DNA of 64,000 bases. It comes from Bacillus sp. J37. GTDB lineage: Bacteria; Bacillota; Bacilli; Bacillales; Bacillaceae. The translations under genes were made by a program, and so were the position numbers. A model generated the notes under the pieces. It was not told where the DNA came from and did not search any database. It saw only the letters and a program-made list of their open reading frames with translations. The DNA lies in NCBI RefSeq assembly GCF_000518865.1, contig NZ_JAEK01000001.1, positions 186,001 to 250,000 of the forward strand, written 5' to 3'. This document shows, in pieces, positions 43,597 to 51,082 of the stretch. How positions within the stretch are numbered: the first letter of the stretch is position 1; each line of letters opens with the position of its first letter.

Positions 43597-45537
43597 ATGA
43601 GTGCAATCGCTGGAATTGTTCATCTGAACGATGAGCCAATAAATGTAGAACAAAGGAATAATGTAATGTCAGCCTTACAAAAATATCCTGCTGATGATAT
43701 TCAGGTTTGGCATAATGAAAGAGTATTTTTCGGTTGTCATGCACAGTGGATAACACCAGAATCAGTTGGTGAACAAATTCCTTATTATGATTATGAAAGA
43801 CAATTGCTTATTACTGCAGATGCGATCATTGATAATCGAAAAGAATTATTTCAGAAGTTACAAATCCCCACTAGTGCTTCAGCGATCACTGATAGTCAGT
43901 TAATTTTACTTGCCTATGAAAAATGGGGAGAGGATGTATCAAAATACTTAGTTGGTGATTTTGCTTTTTTGATTTGGGATGAAAGAAATCAGCAACTGTT
44001 TGGAGCTAGGGACTTTTCAGGAACAAGAACATTGTACTTTTTTCATAATAAAGAGAAATTTGCATGTTGTACTGTTATAGAGCCTTTGTTTTCATTGCCA
44101 TACATTCAAAAAAACTTAAATGAACAGTGGCTTGCCGAGTTTATTGCGATTCCGGTTACTGCAGATTCAGTATCAATCAATACAACAGTTTATAAAGATA
44201 TTCAGCAAATACCACCTTCTCATACGATAAAAGTCCAGGGTGGAAAAGTTGAATTATCAAGATATTCAATAATTAATTTCGGAGAAAAAATAAAGCTAAA
44301 ATCAAGTAATGAATATGAGGAAGCATTTAAAGAGGTGTTTGACAGAGCAGTTGGAGATAGGTTGCGTACCTACAAGCAAGTTGGGTCACACCTAAGCGGA
44401 GGCTTGGATTCAGGATCAGTAGCAAGTTTTGCGTCAAAAACTCTTAAGGAAAAGAATAAAAAGTTACACACTTTCAGTTATGTACCTGTGGATGACTTTA
44501 TAGATTGGACACATAGAACCAGGATAGCGAACGAACGACCATTTATAGAATCGACAGTTCAATATGTAGGAAATATCTCTGATCAATATTTAAGTTTTCC
44601 AGAGAAAAGTCCTTTTTCAGAAATTGATGATTGGTTAGATACGATGGAAATGCCCTATAAATTTTATGAAAATTCTTTTTGGTTAAAAGGGATTTATGAA
44701 CAAGCTAATCAACAAGATGTTGGCATACTTTTAAACGGGCAAAGAGGCAATTGGACTATATCATGGGGGCATGCTTTAAATTTTTATGCAACTCTTTTAA
44801 AGCGATTGAAATTTCTAAAGTTATATAAAGAAGTTAAGTTATATAGTAAGAATTTAGGAGTGAATAAAAAGCGTACGATGAAATTTGTCTTAAAAAAAGC
44901 ACTTCCAATGCTATATAGACCTCATTCAACGCAAATACAAGAAACTTTCCCGATTTGGATTAATCAAGACTTTGCTGCAAGAACAAATGTCTTCCAAAAG
45001 CTTGAAGAACAGGGAGTAGATATTAAGGGAAACACAGTTACTGATGTATATAAAATCAGAAAAAAACAATTTGAACAATTACACTTTTGGGGATTAAATG
45101 GCACAATAGGCACAAAGTTATCTCTACGACATTCTCTGTGGGAGCGCGATCCTACAAATGATCTTAGGGTAATTAATTTTTGTATTTCAGTACCTGAGGA
45201 TCAGTATGTTCAAAATGGTCTTGACCGGTCGTTAATTCGTCGATCTACGGAAAATTTATTACCAGATAACATAAGACTTAACCAGCGGACTAGGGGAATT
45301 CAAGGTGCAGATGGCATCCACCGAATGAAAAAAAGTTGGCAATCGTTTATAGAGGAGCTAAATATTCTCTCAAATGATTCGATAATGTCAAATTTTATTA
45401 ATATCGACGTTTTTAGAGATTCGTTAGAAAAAGTTAAGAATAATCCAAAACCTGAATTCATTTATGAGTTCGAATTTAAGATATTAATGAGGAGTTTAAT
45501 TTTATTCCGGTTTCTAAAACAGTTTGAAGGGAGGTGA
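43597..45537 (+). CDS. Lasso peptide cyclase 1 (asparagine synthetase-like)
   Basis: A 646-residue AsnB-like lasso macrocyclase (C protein), which adenylates the Asp/Glu side chain of the core and closes the isopeptide ring. The N-terminal Ntn glutaminase-like domain begins MSAIAGI, with Ser in place of the catalytic Cys, so glutamine hydrolysis is not expected, as usual for lasso cyclases. The PP-loop SGGLDS is at residues 267-272. Its stop lies 4 nt before the precursor gene A1, which shares the AAGGGAGGTGA ribosome binding site inside the cyclase end. It is a clear paralogue of the cyclase at 45973. Confidence 0.92.
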   Translation: MSAIAGIVHLNDEPINVEQRNNVMSALQKYPADDIQVWHNERVFFGCHAQWITPESVGEQIPYYDYERQLLITADAIIDNRKELFQKLQIPTSASAITDSQLILLAYEKWGEDVSKYLVGDFAFLIWDERNQQLFGARDFSGTRTLYFFHNKEKFACCTVIEPLFSLPYIQKNLNEQWLAEFIAIPVTADSVSINTTVYKDIQQIPPSHTIKVQGGKVELSRYSIINFGEKIKLKSSNEYEEAFKEVFDRAVGDRLRTYKQVGSHLSGGLDSGSVASFASKTLKEKNKKLHTFSYVPVDDFIDWTHRTRIANERPFIESTVQYVGNISDQYLSFPEKSPFSEIDDWLDTMEMPYKFYENSFWLKGIYEQANQQDVGILLNGQRGNWTISWGHALNFYATLLKRLKFLKLYKEVKLYSKNLGVNKKRTMKFVLKKALPMLYRPHSTQIQETFPIWINQDFAARTNVFQKLEEQGVDIKGNTVTDVYKIRKKQFEQLHFWGLNGTIGTKLSLRHSLWERDPTNDLRVINFCISVPEDQYVQNGLDRSLIRRSTENLLPDNIRLNQRTRGIQGADGIHRMKKSWQSFIEELNILSNDSIMSNFINIDVFRDSLEKVKNNPKPEFIYEFEFKILMRSLILFRFLKQFEGR

Positions 45538-45541
45538 CGAG

Positions 45542-45679
45542 ATGAAAAAACAATGGAAAGCTCCAGAGTTAGAAGTGCTTAATATTAGTATGACGATGGC
45601 TGGTCCTGGAATAAAAACTCCAGATGCAGTTCAGCCAGATCCGGATGCTGATGAAAATGATGTAGTTCATTATAGCTAA
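45542..45679 (+). CDS. Lasso peptide precursor A1 (paeninodin-type)
   Basis: A 45-residue precursor too short for routine calling. The leader (residues 1-19) contains WKAPELEVL, the Tyr/Trp-x-x-Pro-x-Leu motif recognised by the RRE protein, and ends S-M-T-M with the conserved Thr at -2. The core (20-45) begins AGPGIKTPD, so the ring would join Ala1 to Asp9. The tail contains QPDPDADENDVV and ends HYS. Paeninodin from Paenibacillus has the same AGPG...TPDA..QPDPD...VHY pattern and is phosphorylated on its C-terminal Ser, which is present here. AAGGGAGGTGA precedes the ATG. Confidence 0.93.
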   Translation: MKKQWKAPELEVLNISMTMAGPGIKTPDAVQPDPDADENDVVHYS

Positions 45680-45707
45680 TGCTAGCGAATTGAAAATGGA
45701 CATAAGA

Positions 45708-45744
45708 AGCTCTTATACGTTTTTGTGTAAGAGCTATTTCTTCT
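45708..45744 (+). terminator. Terminator after lasso precursor A1
   Basis: AGCTCTTATAC (45708-45718) pairs with GTGTAAGAGCT (45725-45735) with one G-U pair and a 6-nt loop, followed by ATTTCTTCTTT. It likely separates the C1-A1 unit from the second unit. Confidence 0.75.
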
Positions 45745-45781
45745 TTATTACTAATAAAAAATAAATAGTATTTATTAGTGA

Positions 45782-45910
45782 TTGACACATTTTTATAAAG
45801 ATGGTACTTTTATCTTAGTGTTGTTCTTTATAAAGATCATCTGTGCAGTGTTTTGTATTATTATCATTTTATTTATGATCGATCGTTCTTTATAATGAAC
45901 TTTAATTCGA
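45782..45910 (+). promoter_or_regulatory. Promoter and SinR-type operators of the second lasso unit
   Basis: TTGACA (45782-45787), 17 nt, TACTTT (45805-45810) form a reasonable promoter. Downstream are GTTCTTTATAAAGATC (45833-45848) and the inverted repeat GTTCTTTATAATGAAC (45895-45910). The latter overlaps a consensus -10 TATAAT at 45901-45906. Two operators in 80 nt suggest cooperative repression of the C2-A2-K-B1-B2 transcript. Confidence 0.7.
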
Positions 45911-45972
45911 GTATTAGTTTTATCATAATTTACCTTCATAAGTCTAAATTATTTGTCAGGAGAATATTAAGT

Positions 45973-47919
45973 ATGAGTGCAATCGTAGGCATAGAAACCT
46001 TTAATAATAAACCCATAAATTCAATAGAACTCTATCCTTTATTAAATGCTTATAAAGATTTTCCTGCAGATAACATTCAAATCTGGCAAAAAGACAATAT
46101 CTTCCTCGGCTGTCACTCTCAATGGATAACTCCTGAATCAATTGGAGAAACACTTCCATACTATGATTATCATAGACAATTAGCAATAACCGCTGATGCA
46201 ATTATAGATAATCGAGAAGAATTATTAGATCGGCTACAAGTTGAAAAATCACGATGGAAAACAATACCTGATAGTCAAATCATTTTACTAGCGTATTCCA
46301 AGTGGGGAGAAAACGCCCCTATAAATTTAGTCGGTGATTTTGCTTTTATGATTTGGGATGAAAAACAGAAAAAGTTATTTGGTGCGAGAGATTTTTCTGG
46401 TGCAAGAACTTTATATTATTTTCACGATAGCGAACAGTTTGCCTTTTCAACTTTAATAGAACCTCTATTTTCTTTACAAGATGTAAAGAAGAGTCTCAAT
46501 GAAGAGTGGTTAGCAGAGTTCTTAGCTATTCCAAACATGGTTGAAAGTGTTGATATGAATTCTACTGTTTATAACAATATAAATCAAGTACCTCCATCTC
46601 ATAGTATTACGGTAAAAAACGGAAAAGTAACATTAAAGAGGTACTATACGATAGAGGTAACTGAGAAATTAAAACTAAATTCTAATGAAGAATATGAAGA
46701 AGCTTTTCGAGAAGTCCTGCAAAAGGCTGTGACCGATCGACTTAGAACGTTTGGTGAAGTTGGATCACACTTAAGTGGGGGTCTGGATTCAGGCTCAGTT
46801 GTAAGTTTTGCTGCCAGAGAATTGAAGAAAACGAATAAAACACTACATACATTTAGTTATATACCAGAAGAAAGCTTTATTGATTGGACAGATAATTATT
46901 ATTTACCAAATGAAAAGCCTTATATAAAAGAAACAGTTAAATACGTAGGAAATATAAAAGATCAATATTTAAGTTTTTCTGGAGAAAGTCCTATGGATGT
47001 AATAGATGATTTCCTTGACGTAATGGAGATGCCTTATAAATTCTTTGAAAATGCCTTTTGGTTAAATGGTATCAACCATGAAGCACAAGAAAAAGGGATA
47101 AAAGTGCTTTTAAATGGTGCAAGGGGTAATCACTCTATTTCATGGGGCTCTATGAACTTAACATATAGTTATTATGTATCCTTACTTAAAAAGGCTAAGT
47201 GGGTAAAATTATATAATGAATTGGATGATTATTGTAAGAACTTTAAAACAGGAAAAGCAGTAATGATTCCATTCATTTTCAAAAGGGCATTTACTTCATT
47301 TAAAACCAAGACGAACAACTCTAACTCAAATCTAAGTAATTTTTTAATAAATCCTCATTTAGCTAGTAAAACAAAAGTCTTTGATAAATTAAAAGATTTT
47401 GGATTAGATGTTTATGGCAATCCAATAAAGGATGTAAATCAGTATCGAAAAAACTATTATCAACACTTATATGTTTGGAACAAAAGTGGTGTAGCAAACA
47501 CCAAAATGTCCTTACGCTATTCTTTATGGGATAGGGATCCCACTAATGATATAAGACTTATTCGTTTTTGCTTGTCTATTCCTGATGAACAATATACGAC
47601 AGAAGGGTTGGAACGTTCTCTAATAAGAAGGGCCACTGAAAACTACTTACCTAATTCTGTGAGGTTAAATCAAAGACAAAGGGGTATACAAGGAGCTGAC
47701 ACAATTCACAGAATGACCAAAAATTGGGGTGTTTTTATTGAAGAAGTAAATACCCTTCTCAATGATTCCATCATGTCATCTTTGATTAACACAAGAATGG
47801 TAAATGAGGCAATTTCAAAATTAGGTAAAGAACCAAAACCTGAAATGGTATTCGAAGAGAATTTTAGAATAGTAGTTCGTAGTTTAATTGTGTATCGATT
47901 TTTAAAAAAGGTTGGTTAG
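45973..47919 (+). CDS. Lasso peptide cyclase 2 (asparagine synthetase-like)
   Basis: A 648-residue lasso macrocyclase paralogous to cyclase 1 along its whole length (shared QWITPES.GE..PYYDY, GSHLSGGLDSGSV, RGIQGAD.IHRM). The N terminus is MSAIVGI, again Ser at the glutaminase position. A longer open frame runs upstream through the operator region, but ATG 45973 with AGGAGA 9 nt upstream gives the normal start. It is followed by its own precursor A2 and then by the shared maturation genes. Having one cyclase per precursor suggests each is dedicated to its own substrate. Confidence 0.92.
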   Translation: MSAIVGIETFNNKPINSIELYPLLNAYKDFPADNIQIWQKDNIFLGCHSQWITPESIGETLPYYDYHRQLAITADAIIDNREELLDRLQVEKSRWKTIPDSQIILLAYSKWGENAPINLVGDFAFMIWDEKQKKLFGARDFSGARTLYYFHDSEQFAFSTLIEPLFSLQDVKKSLNEEWLAEFLAIPNMVESVDMNSTVYNNINQVPPSHSITVKNGKVTLKRYYTIEVTEKLKLNSNEEYEEAFREVLQKAVTDRLRTFGEVGSHLSGGLDSGSVVSFAARELKKTNKTLHTFSYIPEESFIDWTDNYYLPNEKPYIKETVKYVGNIKDQYLSFSGESPMDVIDDFLDVMEMPYKFFENAFWLNGINHEAQEKGIKVLLNGARGNHSISWGSMNLTYSYYVSLLKKAKWVKLYNELDDYCKNFKTGKAVMIPFIFKRAFTSFKTKTNNSNSNLSNFLINPHLASKTKVFDKLKDFGLDVYGNPIKDVNQYRKNYYQHLYVWNKSGVANTKMSLRYSLWDRDPTNDIRLIRFCLSIPDEQYTTEGLERSLIRRATENYLPNSVRLNQRQRGIQGADTIHRMTKNWGVFIEEVNTLLNDSIMSSLINTRMVNEAISKLGKEPKPEMVFEENFRIVVRSLIVYRFLKKVG

Positions 47920-47941
47920 AGATCAAAAGGAGGTGATATAA

Positions 47942-48112
47942 GTGAAAAAAACTTGGAATGTTCCTGTATTAGAGATTCTTGATATCAGCATGACAATGAA
48001 TGGTCCTGGTAATGCAAATGCCGATTGTTTTGATGTTTCTGATGGTAAAAGTGAAACTCACGAAGGAAGATCTAATGCTTCTTGCCTACCAAAAGGTAGT
48101 TTAGATAGCTAA
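47942..48112 (+). CDS. Lasso peptide precursor A2, long and cysteine-containing
   Basis: A 56-residue precursor starting at GTG 47942 with AAAGGAGGTGAT upstream. The leader (1-19, WNVPVLEILDISMTM) is nearly the same as in A1, including Trp-x-x-Pro and Thr at -2. The core (20-56) begins NGPGNANAD, so Asp9 keeps the ring position but residue 1 would be Asn, rare for lasso peptides. It is 37 residues long, has Cys10 and Cys29, and ends LDS with a C-terminal Ser as kinase substrate. The ring might carry a disulfide-constrained tail. Whether it folds as a lasso is unproven. Confidence 0.85.
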   Translation: MKKTWNVPVLEILDISMTMNGPGNANADCFDVSDGKSETHEGRSNASCLPKGSLDS

Positions 48113-48133
48113 TATCCTGCAAAATAAGTAAAA

Positions 48134-48163
48134 ATCCCTTATAACTTAAATAGTATAAGGGAT
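48134..48163 (+). terminator. Hairpin between A2 and the lasso kinase gene
   Basis: A 10-bp perfect stem ATCCCTTATA (48134-48143) with TATAAGGGAT (48154-48163). No U tract follows, so it may act as a partial attenuator or protect the 3' end of the precursor mRNA and so raise A2 output over the downstream genes. Confidence 0.6.
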
Positions 48164-48192
48164 AGTATTAAACACATTATGGAGGACATTGG

Positions 48193-49131
48193 GTGAAAAC
48201 ATCTATTAAACAAAAAACATTATACAAAGCATTTGGATTTAATATTTTGAGCGATATCTTTCTTCCAGAATTACCAGATCCGGAAAATGATGGAGAAGCA
48301 GATATTTTCATAGAATATAAAAACCTAACATCCGCTTGGGAGGAGCTAACAGAGGGAAGTCAATATTTTGTCCTGAAAAAGGACCTAATACTTTTCCGCA
48401 TACCTGAAAAAGCAATCTTCATGATTAAAAACGGAAATAAAATCTATTACACCCCAATGAATAACACCACTGAAGACCAAATTCGATTATATCTACTAGG
48501 CACCTGTATGGGAGCGCTATTAATGCAGAAAAAAATCCTTCCACTTCACGGTAGTGCAATAGAAATAGATGGAATGGCATATGCAATCGTTGGAGATTCA
48601 GGTGCTGGTAAATCAACTTTGGCTTCTGTCTTTTTAAATAAAGGATATCAGCTTATAAGTGATGATGTTATTCCTGTCACTCTAAATGAAAAAAACATTC
48701 CGATGATAACACCCGCATATCCTCAACAGAAGTTATGGCAAGAGAGTCTGGATCATTTTAATGTTGAATCAAGCCAGTACCGTCCAATCATTGAAAGAGA
48801 AAGTAAATATGCAGTTCCAGTATTAAATCAATTTGCTTCAAAACAATTACCTCTAGCGGGTGTGTTCGAATTAGTTAGAAAAGAAAATGACGTGATTGAA
48901 TTTAATCCAATACAGAATCTCCAGTGCCTTCAAACTTTATATGCACATACCTATCGAAATTTCTTTATTCATCCGTTAGGTTTATTGGATTGGCATTTTA
49001 ACATAACAGCAAAAATATGTGAAAGTATTAGTTTATATCAATTGTGTCGACCTGTATCTAGATTTTCAGCACTCGATTTAGCAGAAATTATTTTATCAAC
49101 AGTAAAAAAGGAGGAAACGTTTTATGGTTAA
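48193..49131 (+). CDS. HPr kinase-like lasso peptide kinase (PadeK type)
   Basis: A 312-residue kinase of the HprK-related group found in Firmicute lasso clusters, where PadeK phosphorylates the C-terminal Ser of the precursor. The P-loop GDSGAGKST is at residues 134-142, followed by LISDDVIPV, the HprK-like Asp pair. HGSAIEIDG precedes it. It starts at GTG 48193 with GGAGGA upstream. Both precursors end in Ser and could be substrates. The last bases overlap the start of the B1 gene. Confidence 0.9.
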   Translation: MKTSIKQKTLYKAFGFNILSDIFLPELPDPENDGEADIFIEYKNLTSAWEELTEGSQYFVLKKDLILFRIPEKAIFMIKNGNKIYYTPMNNTTEDQIRLYLLGTCMGALLMQKKILPLHGSAIEIDGMAYAIVGDSGAGKSTLASVFLNKGYQLISDDVIPVTLNEKNIPMITPAYPQQKLWQESLDHFNVESSQYRPIIERESKYAVPVLNQFASKQLPLAGVFELVRKENDVIEFNPIQNLQCLQTLYAHTYRNFFIHPLGLLDWHFNITAKICESISLYQLCRPVSRFSALDLAEIILSTVKKEETFYG

Positions 49132-49417
49132 AACAAAAGAGCTTTTGCCAACACATATTGTTAGTCAAGGAGAAGGGAATATAGTAAGTGATATGGGTGG
49201 AGAAAAAGTAATGTTAAGTATTGGAAATGGGAAGTATTACAATTTAGGTGAAATAGGTGGAGTAATATGGGATTTAGCAAAAAAACCTATCACAATTGAT
49301 CAAGTAGTCACCAAATTAGTTTCTCAGTATGAAGTTGAAAAAAATGAATGTGAACAGCAAGTAATGAAGTTTGTTAAGCAATTAATTGATGAAGGTTTAT
49401 TAATAATAGAATCTTAA
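49124..49417 (+). CDS. PqqD-like RRE protein B1 (lasso leader binding)
   Basis: A 97-residue winged-helix PqqD-fold protein. In lasso systems B1 binds the leader peptide and presents it to the B2 protease and cyclase. IGNGKYYNLGEIGGVIWDLA and the C-terminal VMKFVKQLIDEGLLII are the family pattern. It overlaps the kinase gene by 8 nt behind AAAAGGAGG. Near-identical leaders in A1 and A2 suggest that one B1 serves both. Confidence 0.9.
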   Translation: MVKTKELLPTHIVSQGEGNIVSDMGGEKVMLSIGNGKYYNLGEIGGVIWDLAKKPITIDQVVTKLVSQYEVEKNECEQQVMKFVKQLIDEGLLIIES

Positions 49418-49451
49418 ATTATAGTTTTATATCTAGAAGGGAATAATTAGC

Positions 49452-49925
49452 TTGAATAAACTAAAGATCTTTCTAAAAATGGATTGGAAGATGAAATTAC
49501 TCTTGGTTGAAGCTTATTTCTATTTAGCTATAGGTCGCTATTTGAAAAGCATTTCATTCGCAAAAATAGCACCTTCTTTAGGGGAGCATATGAAAGAAAC
49601 ATCATTTGAGCAAACTTTATCAAATAAAAGAGTATTATCAAGTATTTCCCAGGCTATTCATATGATGAGCCGTTATACATTTTGGGAAAGTCAATGCCTT
49701 GTAAAAGCGATTGCCGCGATGAAAATGTTAGAGAAGCGGAATATTGAAAGTACCTTATACTTAGGGACAGCTAGAGATGAATCCGGTGAGATGATTGCAC
49801 ATGCATGGCTGCGAAGTGGACCTTATTATATTACTGGATTTGAAGGAATGGAAAAGTTTACAGTTGTCGGGAAATTTGCCAAAAAAACTGGGGGAAAGCA
49901 CCATGCAAAATCAAGTTCACCTTAA
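49452..49925 (+). CDS. Lasso leader peptidase B2 (transglutaminase-like)
   Basis: A 157-residue cysteine protease of the lasso B2 family that removes the leader just after the Thr-Met (-2/-1) residues. Catalytic Cys82 is in ESQCLVKA and His117 in IAHAWLRSG. It starts at TTG 49452 with GAAGGGAA upstream. Its 3' end overlaps the next gene by 23 nt. The N-terminal third is hydrophobic and basic (MKLLLVEAYFYLAIGRYL) and may associate with the membrane. Confidence 0.9.
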   Translation: MNKLKIFLKMDWKMKLLLVEAYFYLAIGRYLKSISFAKIAPSLGEHMKETSFEQTLSNKRVLSSISQAIHMMSRYTFWESQCLVKAIAAMKMLEKRNIESTLYLGTARDESGEMIAHAWLRSGPYYITGFEGMEKFTVVGKFAKKTGGKHHAKSSSP

Positions 49926-51072
49926 TCTAGCGAATGTTCCTGAAGAACTTAAAGTGATCCTTGAGATAATAAAGAAAAATACTGTTAATAGAGACCTTTT
50001 TATGGGCATTGATTGGGATCATTTTATTGAGCAATCAATGCATCACCGTGTATATCCTGTACTACATTCCATTTTAATCCATTTAGACAAAGGAATAATA
50101 CCAACGAAAGTAATGAATCATCTTTCCGTTCAATATAAAAGAAACACATTTAACATGCTTTATTTAAGTTCAGAGATGGAACGGATAAGTAAGTTTTATA
50201 CAGAGGATAACATTCGTCTTCTATTCTTAAAAGGACCTGTTATAGCTCATGATCTTTATGGTGATGTTTCACTTCGTACATCCAGCGATTTAGATTTTCT
50301 GATTTCAATTGAAGACCTTGAAAAGGCAGAAGCCATTTTAATAAAACAAGGGTATGAGAAAGTTGACTACATTGAAACAGTTTTAAATGATTGGAAATGG
50401 AGACATCACCATGTTACATATTTTCATCCTTTAAAACGGATGAAAGCAGAAATACATTGGAGACTAAATCCCGGACCTGGAGTTGAACCTAAATTTGAAC
50501 AATTGTGGAATCGTAAACTAAAAAGTGAATTAACAAATTATCCAGTTTATTTCCTTGGAAAAGAGGACCTTTTCTTATTCCTCGTTTCACATGGGGCTAG
50601 ACATGGGTGGTCGCGTCTAAGGTGGTTACTTGATATTCATCAGTTGACAGAACAACAGGTTAATTGGAAAAAAGTAAATGAATTATTAAAAATCTATCAA
50701 TTTCACAAAGCAGGAGCTCAGGCACTTGCTTTAACTTCAGAGTTATTGGGTTCACATATCTCAGCGGAAATGATGCCTATACTAGCTAATAAACATTCTC
50801 AAAAACTAGCACAAGAGGCCATTTTTTATTTTGAAAAAATGGTTAATTTACATACAGATCCCGTACCTGAAGAGGTATTTCGCTATCATTCACGTCATCT
50901 ATTTTCATTAATGTCTTTAAAACAAAAGATATGGTATGCATTAAGTATATTACACCCATTGCCTGAGGATGCCGATGCATTACCATTACCAAAAAAACTT
51001 CATTTTTTATATTTCCCTCTACGACCATTTATTTGGGCTTGGAGGAGAGTAAGGAAACACGCGTTACCTTAG
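49903..51072 (+). CDS. Nucleotidyltransferase-like protein of lasso clusters
   Basis: About 389 residues of the uncharacterised nucleotidyltransferase family seen in paeninodin-type lasso clusters. The GT-like core LLFLKGPVIAHDLYGD with SLRTSSDLDFLIS (residues about 115-140) contains the DxD of a nucleotidyltransferase palm. AEIHWRLNPGPG may be the third acidic strand. ATG 49903 with GGGGGAAAG upstream is chosen over starts deep inside B2. The role is unknown. A further modification of the phosphorylated Ser is one hypothesis from family context. Confidence 0.85.
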   Translation: MQNQVHLNLANVPEELKVILEIIKKNTVNRDLFMGIDWDHFIEQSMHHRVYPVLHSILIHLDKGIIPTKVMNHLSVQYKRNTFNMLYLSSEMERISKFYTEDNIRLLFLKGPVIAHDLYGDVSLRTSSDLDFLISIEDLEKAEAILIKQGYEKVDYIETVLNDWKWRHHHVTYFHPLKRMKAEIHWRLNPGPGVEPKFEQLWNRKLKSELTNYPVYFLGKEDLFLFLVSHGARHGWSRLRWLLDIHQLTEQQVNWKKVNELLKIYQFHKAGAQALALTSELLGSHISAEMMPILANKHSQKLAQEAIFYFEKMVNLHTDPVPEEVFRYHSRHLFSLMSLKQKIWYALSILHPLPEDADALPLPKKLHFLYFPLRPFIWAWRRVRKHALP

Positions 51073-51082
51073 GGGGAAGAAA

